Shown piece by piece: positions 7,128 through 15,473 of a stretch of DNA of 35,112 nt (its first letter is position 1; each line of letters starts with the position of its first letter). The notes under the pieces were generated by a model. That model had not been told where the DNA came from, made no database searches, and was given only the letters and a program-made list of their open reading frames with translations. The stretch comes from Alphaproteobacteria bacterium (GTDB taxonomy: Bacteria; Pseudomonadota; Alphaproteobacteria; Rickettsiales; SXRF01): the NCBI GenBank assembly GCA_025360345.1, contig JANYCJ010000125.1, positions 1-35,112 on the forward strand, written 5' to 3'. A program made the translations under genes and the position numbers.

Positions 7128-8558
7128 ATGTTAGACGTCATTGCCGATTTCTGGAAACCGGTCAAAAAAGCCCCGCAGGCTGAAACGCTGAAACCGGAAT
7201 TACTTCAGATCGGCAGCACCATGGGCTTCGGTTTCGTGCCGCAGGCCATGCTCTCCGGCCGCCGCCTGACCATTAACACCATCAACACCTACCTCTTCGG
7301 CGAAGAATCCCTCACCTCCTTCGTGCTCGCTCAGGACAAAGACCCCAGCGTCAGCATGATCGTGGCCGAATCCGAAGGCGAATACTACCTCGCCATCTCC
7401 CGCCGCATCTCGCTGGCCGACCGCACCAAGCTGTTTGATGAGCAGGAACTCGAAGCCGTCATGAGCAAGCAGGACGCCTCCCGCCTCGGCGCGCGTGAAA
7501 ACGTAGCCGATTACAAAGGCTGGATCGTGCCCTCCTACAAGCGCGAGATCCAGGGCCTCAAAGGCATCATCTTCAAAGGCGACTACCGCAAAGCCCCCCT
7601 GCCTGAAACTAAGGACGGCAGCGAATTCGAATACACTCTCTTAGTGTCCGACAGCAACGAGCACGCTATCGAGATCGAGCGCTACACCGATGGCCGCGTC
7701 GAAGTTTACGCCACCGTCTACCGCCGCATGAACGATATCGGCGAAATCTCGCACCCCGCCCCCGTCACCGCCGAAGTCTCCCGGCCCGACGTGAAGCTCG
7801 CCTCCTCCACCGACATCAAGCCCTCAGCCGCCCAAACTCCCGTCATGAGCGCCCCCACCCTGAAGGAAGTCTCCCCTGAGTCCGAGTTCAAAGGCGCGGG
7901 CAACACCGCCGCCGACCCCGTGCTCCCGCCCGAGCCCAAAGCCCCCGAGATCAAGGAACCGGCGAAAGAACCCGAAGTAAAAGAGCCCGAACAGAAACCC
8001 TCCGAAAGCGCTCATGTGGCGGAAGCCGCCAAAACCGAGCCGCTGACCCTGCGGGAACTGCCTGCCGCGCCCCTGCCGGTCATCCCCGCCTCTTATACTG
8101 ATACCCCTGCACAGGTAGAGCAGGTAAACCCCGGCGTCTTCGCGGTTAATATTCCCGCAAGCGCCACTTCCCAGAAACCATTCACCAACGAAGCGAGGAC
8201 TGATATGAGCACCGCCACCGCCGAAGCAATGAAACCCAAACTCTACGTAAACCAGACCGGCCCCGACGCCTCCCCCGACGCGAAGAAAATGAGCGAAGGC
8301 GACAACATCGAGTGCGACCTGCGCGTGGCCAACAAGATCATCGACGAAGCAATCCGCAACGAAATGCGCCTCACCGACATCGTCCGCCGCATCATCGAGC
8401 TGCCGGTTGCTTATCCCGAATCCGTCCAGATCCCCATGACCCTCACCGATAGCGACTACTCCCTCCTCGCCATCCGCTACGGCATCTCGGCCTCCGACCG
8501 CAACGCCATCAAGCGCCGCATCATCGAAGACCTGAACGATTTCTCCGGCAAGAAATAA
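7128..8558 (+). CDS. Unknown 476-aa protein with three-part architecture
   Basis: This family was not recognised. Three zones are visible. Residues 1-205 look like a folded alpha/beta domain, with GSTMGFGFVPQAMLSGRRL near 28-46, many acidic residues and YKGWIVPSYKREIQGLKGI. Residues about 206-350 are low complexity and Pro/Glu/Lys/Ala-rich, with repeated K-E-P-E-V-K-E-P-E-like units, and are probably disordered. Residues about 375-476 form a helical C-terminal domain (ECDLRVANKIIDEAIRNEMR, then IIEDLNDFSGKK). It has no signal peptide and no membrane segment. It starts 23 bp after smpB, with GGGAGAG upstream, and ends in a strong terminator, so it is the last gene of the dapA-smpB direction. 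A stand-alone C-terminal product from ATG 8205 is conceivable but untested. Confidence 0.85.
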   Translation: MLDVIADFWKPVKKAPQAETLKPELLQIGSTMGFGFVPQAMLSGRRLTINTINTYLFGEESLTSFVLAQDKDPSVSMIVAESEGEYYLAISRRISLADRTKLFDEQELEAVMSKQDASRLGARENVADYKGWIVPSYKREIQGLKGIIFKGDYRKAPLPETKDGSEFEYTLLVSDSNEHAIEIERYTDGRVEVYATVYRRMNDIGEISHPAPVTAEVSRPDVKLASSTDIKPSAAQTPVMSAPTLKEVSPESEFKGAGNTAADPVLPPEPKAPEIKEPAKEPEVKEPEQKPSESAHVAEAAKTEPLTLRELPAAPLPVIPASYTDTPAQVEQVNPGVFAVNIPASATSQKPFTNEARTDMSTATAEAMKPKLYVNQTGPDASPDAKKMSEGDNIECDLRVANKIIDEAIRNEMRLTDIVRRIIELPVAYPESVQIPMTLTDSDYSLLAIRYGISASDRNAIKRRIIEDLNDFSGKK

Positions 8559-8577
8559 GCCGCGACACAGCATCAAT

Positions 8578-8614
8578 AAAAAACCCCTGCCGGGCAAACC
8601 TGCAGGGGTTTTTT
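8578..8614 (+). terminator. Strong intrinsic terminator, bidirectional
   Basis: A perfect 13-bp stem pairs A6-CCCCTGC (8578-8590) with GCAGGGG-T6 (8602-8614), with an 11-nt loop. The T-run follows the stem on the plus strand, and the A-run gives T's on the other strand. It therefore ends both the 476-aa gene and the convergent gene at 8633-8965. Confidence 0.92.
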
Positions 8615-8632
8615 ATTGGCTGTCTTATTGCC

Positions 8633-8965
8633 CTAGTCTAAGGGGCACGGGCCGCCAGGCAATGCCCAAGGGAATGTCGCAATCACTGCGCAAGAGGCAT
8701 CAAGGCTGGCTTGGCTATACGGCGGCGCCGTTGTAGTAGACCATTCAAAAGACCCTGTGGTAACAGTGCGGCCATCGGTGCACACACAGGTTACAGTACA
8801 AAAAACAGTGGAAGGCAGCGTAATGCCATCTTCAGGGCCGTGCACACTTGTGCATCCCAAATTGATGGGCCCTTGGCCGGCACCTGCATACGCGTTTTGC
8901 GAAGCCAGTAAAGCAAGTGCCGAAACGGCCAATACCCTCCCATAAGCAGAAAAACGAGTGGTCAT
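8633..8965 (-). CDS. Small exported protein with six cysteines
   Basis: 110 aa with a clear signal peptide: Arg at residues 4 and 10, a hydrophobic core VLAVSALALLA, and a probable AYA cleavage site at residue 27. The mature part is about 83 residues, Thr/Ser/Pro-rich, with six Cys: one in LGCTS, three in VFCTVTCVCTD, one in ASCAV and one in GPCPLD. In an exported protein this suggests up to three disulfides. The ribosome binding site GGGAGGG lies just upstream of ATG 8965. A bidirectional terminator lies directly after the stop. It was not recognised as a known family. The even cysteine count fits a small secreted domain, but the role (structural, inhibitor, effector or toxin-like) is open. 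Confidence 0.7.
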   Translation of the reverse strand: MTTRFSAYGRVLAVSALALLASQNAYAGAGQGPINLGCTSVHGPEDGITLPSTVFCTVTCVCTDGRTVTTGSFEWSTTTAPPYSQASLDASCAVIATFPWALPGGPCPLD

Positions 8966-9164
8966 ATTTTTCCCTCCCTTTGTTAACTCGCCCGAAGCCT
9001 AACATGGCAATAAATAACCCGCAATATGCCATCACCTTTCAACCATTATTAGGAACTCTGCCATGATTCTTCCCCTGTAAACACCGCGCCTCACCCTGCG
9101 CTGCCTCGCCCCCGAAACGGCGGGGAGTTGCACCATTTTCATACTGCAAACCGCCAAAAAGCCT

Positions 9165-10442
9165 TTAAACAGGCACGCTTATTCCCGAAACCACCTTCAC
9201 TACCGCCCCCGTAAGCACGGCAAGCTCCTCTGCGCTAATGGTGAGCGCCGGGGCTAAATATATAATATCCCCAAAAGGCCGCACCCATACACCCTCTTCC
9301 ACAAAACGGGGCCGCAGCGCCATCACGTCCACCCCGGCTTCCATCTGCACCACGCCAATCGCCCCCTTCACCCGCACGTCTACCACGCCCGCCATGCCCC
9401 GGCACGGCTCCAGCTGCTTCAGCATCTGCGCCTCAATCGCCTCCACCTGCCGCAGGCGCGGCTCGCGTTCAAACAAATCCAGCGAGGCATTGGCCGCCGC
9501 ACACGCCAGGGGGTTTGCCATAAACGTCGGCCCATGCATGAACGCATGATCGAAATCCTCACTCAAAAACGCCGCGAAAATCTCTTCCTGCACCAGTGTC
9601 GCCCCGAGTGTCATCGCCCCCCCGGTCAGCGCCTTGCCAAGGCAGAAAATATCCGGCGCAAGTCCCGCCTCCTCGCAGGCAAACAGGCTGCCCGTGCGCC
9701 CAAACCCCGTGGCAATCTCATCGGCAATGAATAAAATCTGGTGCTTTTTGGCCAGCCGGTGCAGCTCCGCCAGCACATCCGCGCTGTGGAACTTCATGCC
9801 CCCCGCGCCCTGCACCAGCGGTTCAATGATCATCCCCGCAATCTGGGTGTGAAACCCCTTCAGCAGCGAATCCAGCTCCTCGAACGCATACTCGTCCGAA
9901 GGAATATCCACCACGAACTGTTTCACCACCGCGGTGCGAAAAGCCTTATGCAGCCCCCGCTCCGGGTCTGAAACCGCCATTGCCCCCAGCGTATCGCCAT
10001 GATACCCGTGCGAAAAACATAAGAACCGGTCCTTATGGTGCTTGCCCTTGTTGCGCCAGTACTGCAGCGCGATCTTGAGCGCAATCTCCACCGCAACCGA
10101 CCCCGAATCACCGAAAAACACCCGGCTTAAGCCCGCAGGCGCGATCTTGCAAAGCCGCGCCGCAAGCGTAAGCGCCTGCTCATGCACCAGCCCGCCGAAC
10201 ATCACATGCGGCATCACCGCCAGTTGCTTTGAAACCGCCTCCTGTATATGCGGGTGGTTATAGCCATGCGCCGCCGTCCACCATGAGGCCACCCCGTCCA
10301 CCAGCACCCGCCCGTCAGCCAGCGTAATGGTGGAGCCTTGCGTGGAAACAACCGGCAGGGAAAGGGGGGCCGTCTGCATCTGCGCATAAGGCAGCCAGAT
10401 ATGCGCCATGCCTTCATCAAACCATGCGGGGGACATGGCCAT
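9165..10442 (-). CDS. bioA: Adenosylmethionine-8-amino-7-oxononanoate aminotransferase
   Basis: 425-aa PLP-dependent class III aminotransferase that converts KAPA to DAPA in biotin synthesis, using S-adenosylmethionine as amino donor. Visible motifs are the N-terminal HIWLPYAQM, ASWWTAAHGYNHP, FFGDSGSVAVEIALK, SHGYHGDTLGAM, the PLP-contacting Asp241 in IADEIATGFGRTG, and the Schiff-base Lys270 in CLGKALTGG. WLPYAQM, the WW pair and the length are characteristic of BioA rather than other class III enzymes. It starts 2 bp after the bioB stop on the same strand, so bioB-bioA is one operon. No clear terminator follows. Confidence 0.97.
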   Translation of the reverse strand: MAMSPAWFDEGMAHIWLPYAQMQTAPLSLPVVSTQGSTITLADGRVLVDGVASWWTAAHGYNHPHIQEAVSKQLAVMPHVMFGGLVHEQALTLAARLCKIAPAGLSRVFFGDSGSVAVEIALKIALQYWRNKGKHHKDRFLCFSHGYHGDTLGAMAVSDPERGLHKAFRTAVVKQFVVDIPSDEYAFEELDSLLKGFHTQIAGMIIEPLVQGAGGMKFHSADVLAELHRLAKKHQILFIADEIATGFGRTGSLFACEEAGLAPDIFCLGKALTGGAMTLGATLVQEEIFAAFLSEDFDHAFMHGPTFMANPLACAAANASLDLFEREPRLRQVEAIEAQMLKQLEPCRGMAGVVDVRVKGAIGVVQMEAGVDVMALRPRFVEEGVWVRPFGDIIYLAPALTISAEELAVLTGAVVKVVSGISVPV

Positions 10443-10444
10443 AG

Positions 10445-11461
10445 CTACGCCGCGTGGGCGACCCCGGCCTCAGCCGCGTGCACATGCTCTTCCTGCACCA
10501 GCTGCAGGGGTTTCAGCCCCAGCTTGTCAAACAGCTTCATATCTTCGTTCGTGCCCGGGTTGGGCGTGGTCAGCAGCTTTTCGCCGTAAAAGATGGAATT
10601 CGCGCCCGCAAGGAAGCACAGCGCCTGCATCTGCTCGTTCATCGCCTCCCTTCCCGCCGAAAGCCGCACGAAACTCTTGGGCATCATGATCCGCGCCACC
10701 GCGATGGCCCGCACGAAATCGAACATATCCAGCTCCTCCGTGCCCGCCAGCGGCGTGCCCTTCACCTGCACCAAAAGATTCACCGGCACGCTCTGCGGGT
10801 GCTCCGGCAAATTGGCCAGCGTCCGCAGCAGCTCCGCCCGGTCGGTCTGCCCTTCGCCCATGCCCACAATGCCGCCGCAGCACACATTCATGCCCGCGTC
10901 CCGCACGTTGGAGAGCGTGTCCAGCCGGTCCTGATAGGTGCGTGTCGTAATCACATTGGGGTAAAATTCTTCCGAGGTGTCGAGGTTGTGGTTATAATAA
11001 TCCAGCCCCGCCTCTTTCAGCCGCAGCGCCTGCGCGGGCGTAAGCATCCCCAGCGTCGCACACGTCTCCATCCCCAGACTCTTCACCCCTTCGATAATCC
11101 CCGCCACATTTTCAAGGTCGCGGTCTTGCGGGCTGCGCCACGCCGCGCCCATGCAAAAGCGCGATGCGCCCGCCGCCTTGGCCTTCTGCGCTTCGGCCAT
11201 TACGTCATCCTTGCACATCAGCTTACTGGCCTTAACGCCCGTGTCATACTGCGCCGCCTGCGGGCAATAGCTGCAATCTTCCGCGCAACCACCTGTTTTA
11301 ATGGACAAAAGCGTGCTAATTTGCACCTCATTTGCATTAAAATGCTTCCGGTGCACCCCTTGCGCTTCAAACAGCAAATCATTGAACGGCAGGCTGAATA
11401 GGCGTAAGACTTCTTCTTTAGTCCAGTCATGGCGGATGTCGGAAGAGTGCTGCATGGTCAA
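10445..11461 (-). CDS. bioB: Biotin synthase
   Basis: 338-aa radical SAM enzyme that inserts sulfur into dethiobiotin, the last biotin step. The [4Fe-4S]/SAM motif reads C59-x3-C63-x2-C66 in [12 protein letters not shown]. Other BioB signatures are [19 protein letters not shown], the [13 protein letters not shown] substrate loop, [11 protein letters not shown] and [14 protein letters not shown]. The conserved ligands of the [2Fe-2S] cluster are also present (Cys in ETCATLGM and CCGG; Arg in [10 protein letters not shown]). Transcribed with bioA, it diverges from bioF across a 49-bp gap. Confidence 0.98.
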   Translation of the reverse strand: MTMQHSSDIRHDWTKEEVLRLFSLPFNDLLFEAQGVHRKHFNANEVQISTLLSIKTGGCAEDCSYCPQAAQYDTGVKASKLMCKDDVMAEAQKAKAAGASRFCMGAAWRSPQDRDLENVAGIIEGVKSLGMETCATLGMLTPAQALRLKEAGLDYYNHNLDTSEEFYPNVITTRTYQDRLDTLSNVRDAGMNVCCGGIVGMGEGQTDRAELLRTLANLPEHPQSVPVNLLVQVKGTPLAGTEELDMFDFVRAIAVARIMMPKSFVRLSAGREAMNEQMQALCFLAGANSIFYGEKLLTTPNPGTNEDMKLFDKLGLKPLQLVQEEHVHAAEAGVAHAA

Positions 11462-11510
11462 ACCCTGATTGGTTAATTGTTAATGGTGTTCTAGCGTAAC
11501 GATCCCCAAA
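11462..11510. promoter_or_regulatory. Shared 49-bp divergent promoter region of the biotin operons
   Basis: The only space between divergent bioB and bioF, so it must hold both promoters, or parts of them, and any operator. It is AT-richer than its surroundings and contains TTAA-TTG-TTAA (about 11473-11483) within a GGTTAAT-TGTTAAT direct repeat. The E. coli BirA operator halves (TTGTAAACC) are not seen, nor is the palindromic BioR box TTATC-TATAA. No convincing -35/-10 pair can be fixed. Confidence 0.5.
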
Positions 11511-12641
11511 ATGCCAGCATTAGACGAGAGTTTACAGCAAAAATTATTACTGCTGGAAGCCAGACATACCCGCAGAACCCTGCACGAAACCGCCCGCGGC
11601 GGAGGCGTTCGCGTGCGCCGCGCTGGCCGCGATTTAATCTCCTTCAGCTGCAACGACTACCTGAACCTCACCCACCACCCCAAACTCAAACAAGCCGCCC
11701 ACGCAGCGATCGACGCCTACGGCACCGGGGCAGGGGCCTCCCGCCTCGTCACCGGCGATGTGCCGCTGTATGCCGAGCTCGAATCCGCCCTCGCCGCGTA
11801 TAAAGGCACCGAATCTGCCCTCATTTTCGGCAGCGGCTACCTCGCCAATCTCGGCGCCATTCCCGCCCTCGTCGGCAAAGGCGACCTCATCCTCGCCGAC
11901 AAGCTCTCCCATGCCTGCATGATCGACGCCGCCAAACTTTCCGGCGCCACCGTCATGCGCTTCGCCCATAACAATCTCGACCATTGCCGCCTCCTCCTCG
12001 AGGCCAACCGCGCCGAGCATCACCACTGCCTCGTCCTCACCGAAACCGTGTTCAGCATGGACGGCGACCGTGCACCAATTCAAGCACTTAGCCGCCTGTG
12101 CAAAGAGTTCGATAGCTGGCTGATGACCGACGACGCCCATGGTTTCGGTGTCCTCCCCCGCACCGCCTCCCCGGCCGATATCCAGATGGGCACTCTCTCC
12201 AAAGCCTGTGGAAGCTACGGTGGATATGTCTGTGGATCAAACCTGCTGATAAGTTACCTGACCACCGCCGCCCGCAGCCTGATTTTTTCCACCGCGCTCC
12301 CCCCCGCCACCCTCGCCGCAAGCCTCGCCGGTGTCAAGATCATCGCAAACGAGCCTGATCTCGTCGCCAAGCCCATGGCCCATGCCCGCCACTTCACCAG
12401 CCTGCTCGGCCTCGACCCCGCCACTTCGGCTATCGTGCCTGTTTTGCTCAAGGAAAACGAAAAAACCTTGGCCGCCTCCCAACAGCTCGAGGCGCGGGGT
12501 TTTCTGGTGGCCGCCATCCGCCCCCCCACCGTCCCGGACAACACCGCCCGCCTCCGCTTCGCCTTCACTTCCTCGCACGAAACTGCGGATGTCGAGGCCA
12601 TCGCCACCATTGTCAAAGAACAGGAATGGGTATGCACATAG
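11511..12641 (+). CDS. bioF: 8-amino-7-oxononanoate synthase
   Basis: 376-aa PLP enzyme of the alpha-oxoamine synthase family. It condenses pimeloyl-ACP/CoA with alanine to give KAPA, the first ring-assembly step of biotin. Motifs are SFSCNDYLNLTHHP, GTGAGASRLVTGD, GSGYLANLGAIPAL, ADKLSHACMIDAAKLSGA, TETVFSMDGD, the TDDAHGFGV cofactor loop, and the Schiff-base Lys231 in GTLSKACGSYGGY. The length is near the usual 385. It starts bioF-bioH-bioC-bioD, in which each gene overlaps the next, indicating one translationally coupled operon. Confidence 0.97.
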   Translation: MPALDESLQQKLLLLEARHTRRTLHETARGGGVRVRRAGRDLISFSCNDYLNLTHHPKLKQAAHAAIDAYGTGAGASRLVTGDVPLYAELESALAAYKGTESALIFGSGYLANLGAIPALVGKGDLILADKLSHACMIDAAKLSGATVMRFAHNNLDHCRLLLEANRAEHHHCLVLTETVFSMDGDRAPIQALSRLCKEFDSWLMTDDAHGFGVLPRTASPADIQMGTLSKACGSYGGYVCGSNLLISYLTTAARSLIFSTALPPATLAASLAGVKIIANEPDLVAKPMAHARHFTSLLGLDPATSAIVPVLLKENEKTLAASQQLEARGFLVAAIRPPTVPDNTARLRFAFTSSHETADVEAIATIVKEQEWVCT

Positions 12642-13327
12642 CCTGTTTAAGTGGTTGGGGACAACCCGCCGATGCCCTCGCCAGCATCATCCCCCCTTCC
12701 GCCACCTCCATCACCCATATCGACTACGCCCGCCACGAAAGCGCGAATGCCGCCCTCCTGCACATCGCCGAAAAAGCCAAAGGCTGTGACATGGTCGTCG
12801 GCTGGTCGCTGGGCGGCCAGCTCGCCCTGCGCGCCATTGCCTCTGGCATCTTCCACCCCAGCCGCCTCGTCCTCATCGCCGCCCCTTTCCAGTTCGTCAA
12901 AAACGCTGCCCTCCCCCTCGGTATGCCCCGCGACCTCTTCGAAAAATTCCGCGACAACTATGATAAAACCCCCCTCGCCACCCTAAAAAAAGCGTGGGAG
13001 CTCATCTCAAAGGATGATTCCAACGCCCAAACCGTCCGAAATCACCTCCTCGCCACCGACAAAGAAGAGCTTTTAACAAAAAACTGGGGCAATTGGCTTC
13101 AAATACTCGAAAATTTCACCTGTAAAGACCTTTACACCGCCGAATCCCCCCCCACCTTGCTCATCCACGGCGACCGCGACCTCGTCGTCTACCCGGAGCA
13201 ATCGGAAAAAATGCTCACCATCCTCCCCCGCGCTCGCCTAGAAACATTCCCCGGCTGCGGCCACGCCCCCCACTGGCACGACGCCGCCCGCGTCCAGTCC
13301 CTCATCACGGCCCATGCCCATGTATGA
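12632..13327 (+). CDS. bioH: Pimeloyl-[ACP] methyl ester esterase (BioH-like alpha/beta hydrolase)
   Basis: 231 aa from ATG 12632, favoured over 12626 because an AGGAA ribosome-binding stretch lies 7 bp upstream. It has an alpha/beta-hydrolase fold. Numbered from the longer start at 12626, the nucleophile Ser61 sits in GWSLGG, the acid is Asp185 in HGDRD, and the catalytic His213 is in GCGHAPH. The N-terminal LSGWGQ resembles the BioH oxyanion strand. In the pathway BioH removes the methyl group added by BioC, releasing pimeloyl-ACP. The family alone cannot prove the substrate, but its place between bioF and bioC makes this assignment strong. It overlaps bioF by 10 bp and bioC by 14 bp. Confidence 0.88.
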   Translation: MHIACLSGWGQPADALASIIPPSATSITHIDYARHESANAALLHIAEKAKGCDMVVGWSLGGQLALRAIASGIFHPSRLVLIAAPFQFVKNAALPLGMPRDLFEKFRDNYDKTPLATLKKAWELISKDDSNAQTVRNHLLATDKEELLTKNWGNWLQILENFTCKDLYTAESPPTLLIHGDRDLVVYPEQSEKMLTILPRARLETFPGCGHAPHWHDAARVQSLITAHAHV

Positions 13328-14102
13328 CCGCGCCCAGATAAAAGCCGCCTTCGGCAAAGCCGCCATGCAATACGACGCGCAGGCCGAGCTGCAATCCCTC
13401 ATCCGCGCCGATGCCATTGCCCTTGCCGGCCAGCACTGGCCCGAAAACGCCCACATCCTCGATCTTGGCTGCGGCACCGGCGCATTCACCCGCGAGGCGC
13501 GAACTCAAGGACTTAAGGTAGAAGTCACCGCCGCCGACCTCGCCTTCGGCATGTGCCGTCAGGCAAGCCTTTCCACCCCCCGCGTCATCAACGCCAGCGC
13601 CGATGTGCTTCCCTTCCCCGATGGCAGCTTCGACGGCGTCTTCTCCTCCCTCATGCTCCAATGGGTGCCAGACACCCTGGCCGCCTTGCGTGAAATAGCC
13701 CGCGTCACCCGCCCCCATGGCCGCTGCATCCTCACCAGCTTCACCGAAGGCACCCTCAAAGAGCTGAAAGAGGTCTTCGCCAGCATCGACACCACCCCCC
13801 ATATCAACGCCTTCCTGCCCCCCATGGGCCTGACCGCCATGGCCGCCCATGCCGGTTTCGCCCTGCTTGACGCCAGCGAGGAAACCTTCACCGAATACTA
13901 TTCCGATGCCTCATCCCTCATGCGCAGCATCAAATCCATCGGCGCAGGCAACAAGGACACCGCCCGCGCCCGCGGCCTCATGACCCCCTCTCGCCTCAAA
14001 ACCATCGAAACCCGCTACGCCGAACATTTCGCTACCAAAAAGAAAAAAGGCCTCCCCGCCACCTGGAACGCCATCACCCTGCTACTGGAGAGGCAGCCAT
14101 GA
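13314..14102 (+). CDS. bioC: Malonyl-[ACP] O-methyltransferase
   Basis: 262-aa SAM-dependent methyltransferase that methylates malonyl-ACP so the fatty acid elongation machinery can build pimelate. The N-terminus, KAAFGKAAMQYD, matches the BioC-specific FgrAAxxYd stretch. SAM motif I is ILDLGCGTGAF (residues 48-58), and FDGVFSSLMLQWVPD corresponds to the acidic post-motif region. Met1 and Met3 are both possible starts. The ATG lies inside the 3' end of bioH, and the stop shares ATGA with bioD. Confidence 0.92.
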   Translation: MPMYDRAQIKAAFGKAAMQYDAQAELQSLIRADAIALAGQHWPENAHILDLGCGTGAFTREARTQGLKVEVTAADLAFGMCRQASLSTPRVINASADVLPFPDGSFDGVFSSLMLQWVPDTLAALREIARVTRPHGRCILTSFTEGTLKELKEVFASIDTTPHINAFLPPMGLTAMAAHAGFALLDASEETFTEYYSDASSLMRSIKSIGAGNKDTARARGLMTPSRLKTIETRYAEHFATKKKKGLPATWNAITLLLERQP

Positions 14103-14791
14103 CCCAGCGTAAAGCCCCGCTTTTCATCACCTCCACCGGCACCGGCATCGGCAAAACCGCCACCACCACCGCCCTGTGCTGGCAGCTGCGCGCTGACCAC
14201 CAGCAGGTGGCCGCCCTGAAACCCGTCATCAGCGGCTTTGATCCGCAGGATGAAAGCAGCGACTCCGCCCTCATCCTCAAAAGCTGCGGCATCACCCCCT
14301 CGCCAGAGGCCATCCACACCATCTCCCCGTGGCGCTACCACGCCCCGCTCTCCCCCAACCTCGCCGCAGACCGCGAAGGCGGGCCCGTAGACCTCGCAAC
14401 CCTCGTGGATTTCTGCCGCGATTACGAAGCCCTCGCACAGGGCCAGATGCTGATCGAAGGCGTGGGCGGCATCATGGTGCCTTTAAACAACCACCACATG
14501 GTGGCAGACTGGATGCAGGCGCTGAACTGGCCGGTCATCCTCGTCTGCGGCACCTATCTCGGCGCGCTCAGCCACACTTTGAGCGCGCTGGAAGTGCTGC
14601 GCCACCGCGCACTGCGCGTAAAAGCCCTCGTCGTCAGCGAATCGGAAAACAGCCCCGTGAGCCTCTACGATACCGCGGCCACGTTGGAACAATTTGTACA
14701 ATTCACCACCCCTGTGGTAAAGATACCCCGCCTCCCCGCCATGGCCCAGCCATGGGAACATTGGCCACCCCTAAGCTGGATATGTGATTAG
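14099..14791 (+). CDS. bioD: ATP-dependent dethiobiotin synthetase
   Basis: 230 aa, typical for BioD. It closes the ureido ring of DAPA with CO2 and ATP to make dethiobiotin. The P-loop is STGTGIGKT (residues 12-20) with Lys19. The usual signature reads G-T-D-T-x-x-G-K-T, so the Asp is replaced by Gly here, a mild oddity. Further BioD features are ALKPVISGF, the WRYHAPLSPNLAA substrate loop, and LIEGVGGIMVPLN with the second nucleotide-binding acid. It is the last gene of the biotin operon by function. The start overlaps the bioC stop as ATGA, and the next gene starts about 10 bp after its stop. Confidence 0.95.
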   Translation: MTQRKAPLFITSTGTGIGKTATTTALCWQLRADHQQVAALKPVISGFDPQDESSDSALILKSCGITPSPEAIHTISPWRYHAPLSPNLAADREGGPVDLATLVDFCRDYEALAQGQMLIEGVGGIMVPLNNHHMVADWMQALNWPVILVCGTYLGALSHTLSALEVLRHRALRVKALVVSESENSPVSLYDTAATLEQFVQFTTPVVKIPRLPAMAQPWEHWPPLSWICD

Positions 14792-14801
14792 CGATGATGC
14801 C

Positions 14802-15473
14802 ATGACCAAAAAGAAACCGAACCCCTACGACATCTACTCGCTCTCCTCCATGCGCAAGCGCCGCAGGAAATCCAGCGAATTTGACCTCTATCCCGATTTT
14901 AACAAGCGCATGATCGCAGCCACCCTGGATTCCGTGGTGCTCATGTTCCTGACCCCGGTGTTCGACTGGCTGGCCCCCATCGACCGCAGCGGCCTGTCCA
15001 CCATCGCCATGGCCGCCCGCGACCAGGAAAATCCCCCGCCCGTGTCCTCCCTCACCATGCAGCTCCTGCAGGATCATGCCTTCGTCCGCAGCTGGCTGGA
15101 AAACTTTTCCCTGCAATGCCTCGCCTTTCTCATTTACAGCGCCATCTGCTGGTATTTCTGGTCGGCCACCCCCGGCAAGATGATTATGGGCATGAAAATC
15201 GTGCAGGCCAAAACCCACAAGCCCATCAATATCGTCAATATCGCCCTGCGCCTCGCCGGATACGTAATTTCCATGACCTGCCTCATGGCCGGCATCCTCT
15301 GGATCGGCACCAATAAGCGCCACCGTGGCTGGCATGATTACCTCGCCTACACCGAAGTCATCAACACCCCTTACCCGTGGAACAAGAAGAAGCACCAACA
15401 CCCAGCCACCCCGCCAGCCCCAGTCAGCCCCCAACCCGAGGAAATAAAAACCGATGAAACTCCTGCTGATTGA
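14802..15473 (+). CDS. RDD-family membrane protein
   Basis: 223 aa from ATG 14802; a GTG start at 14784 overlapping bioD would add six residues. The N-terminus is basic and soluble. The RDD-type signature follows: NKRMIAATLDSVVLMF in the first helix, about three hydrophobic segments, and SATPGKMIMGMKIVQAKTHKP between helices two and three. The C-terminal helix is followed by NKRHRGWHDYLAYTEVI. A Pro/Lys-rich tail closes the protein. RDD proteins are inner-membrane proteins of mostly unknown function, some implicated in transport. The first R-D-D residues are only partly kept (KRM and LDS). The gene overlaps the response regulator start by 20 bp, so it is probably co-expressed with it. Confidence 0.85.
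   Translation: MTKKKPNPYDIYSLSSMRKRRRKSSEFDLYPDFNKRMIAATLDSVVLMFLTPVFDWLAPIDRSGLSTIAMAARDQENPPPVSSLTMQLLQDHAFVRSWLENFSLQCLAFLIYSAICWYFWSATPGKMIMGMKIVQAKTHKPINIVNIALRLAGYVISMTCLMAGILWIGTNKRHRGWHDYLAYTEVINTPYPWNKKKHQHPATPPAPVSPQPEEIKTDETPAD

Noticed and set aside
9107-9125. Terminator downstream of bioA (CCCCG...CGGGG)
   Set aside because: Stem is short and no T-run follows on the minus strand.
10454-11401. 315-codon plus-strand frame opposite bioB
   Set aside because: Antisense of bioB; Arg/His/Gln-rich, no motif.
11462-11510. BirA or BioR operator
   Set aside because: Neither the TTGTAAACC half-sites nor the TTATC-TATAA type palindrome is present; only a TTAA-N3-TTAA repeat is seen.
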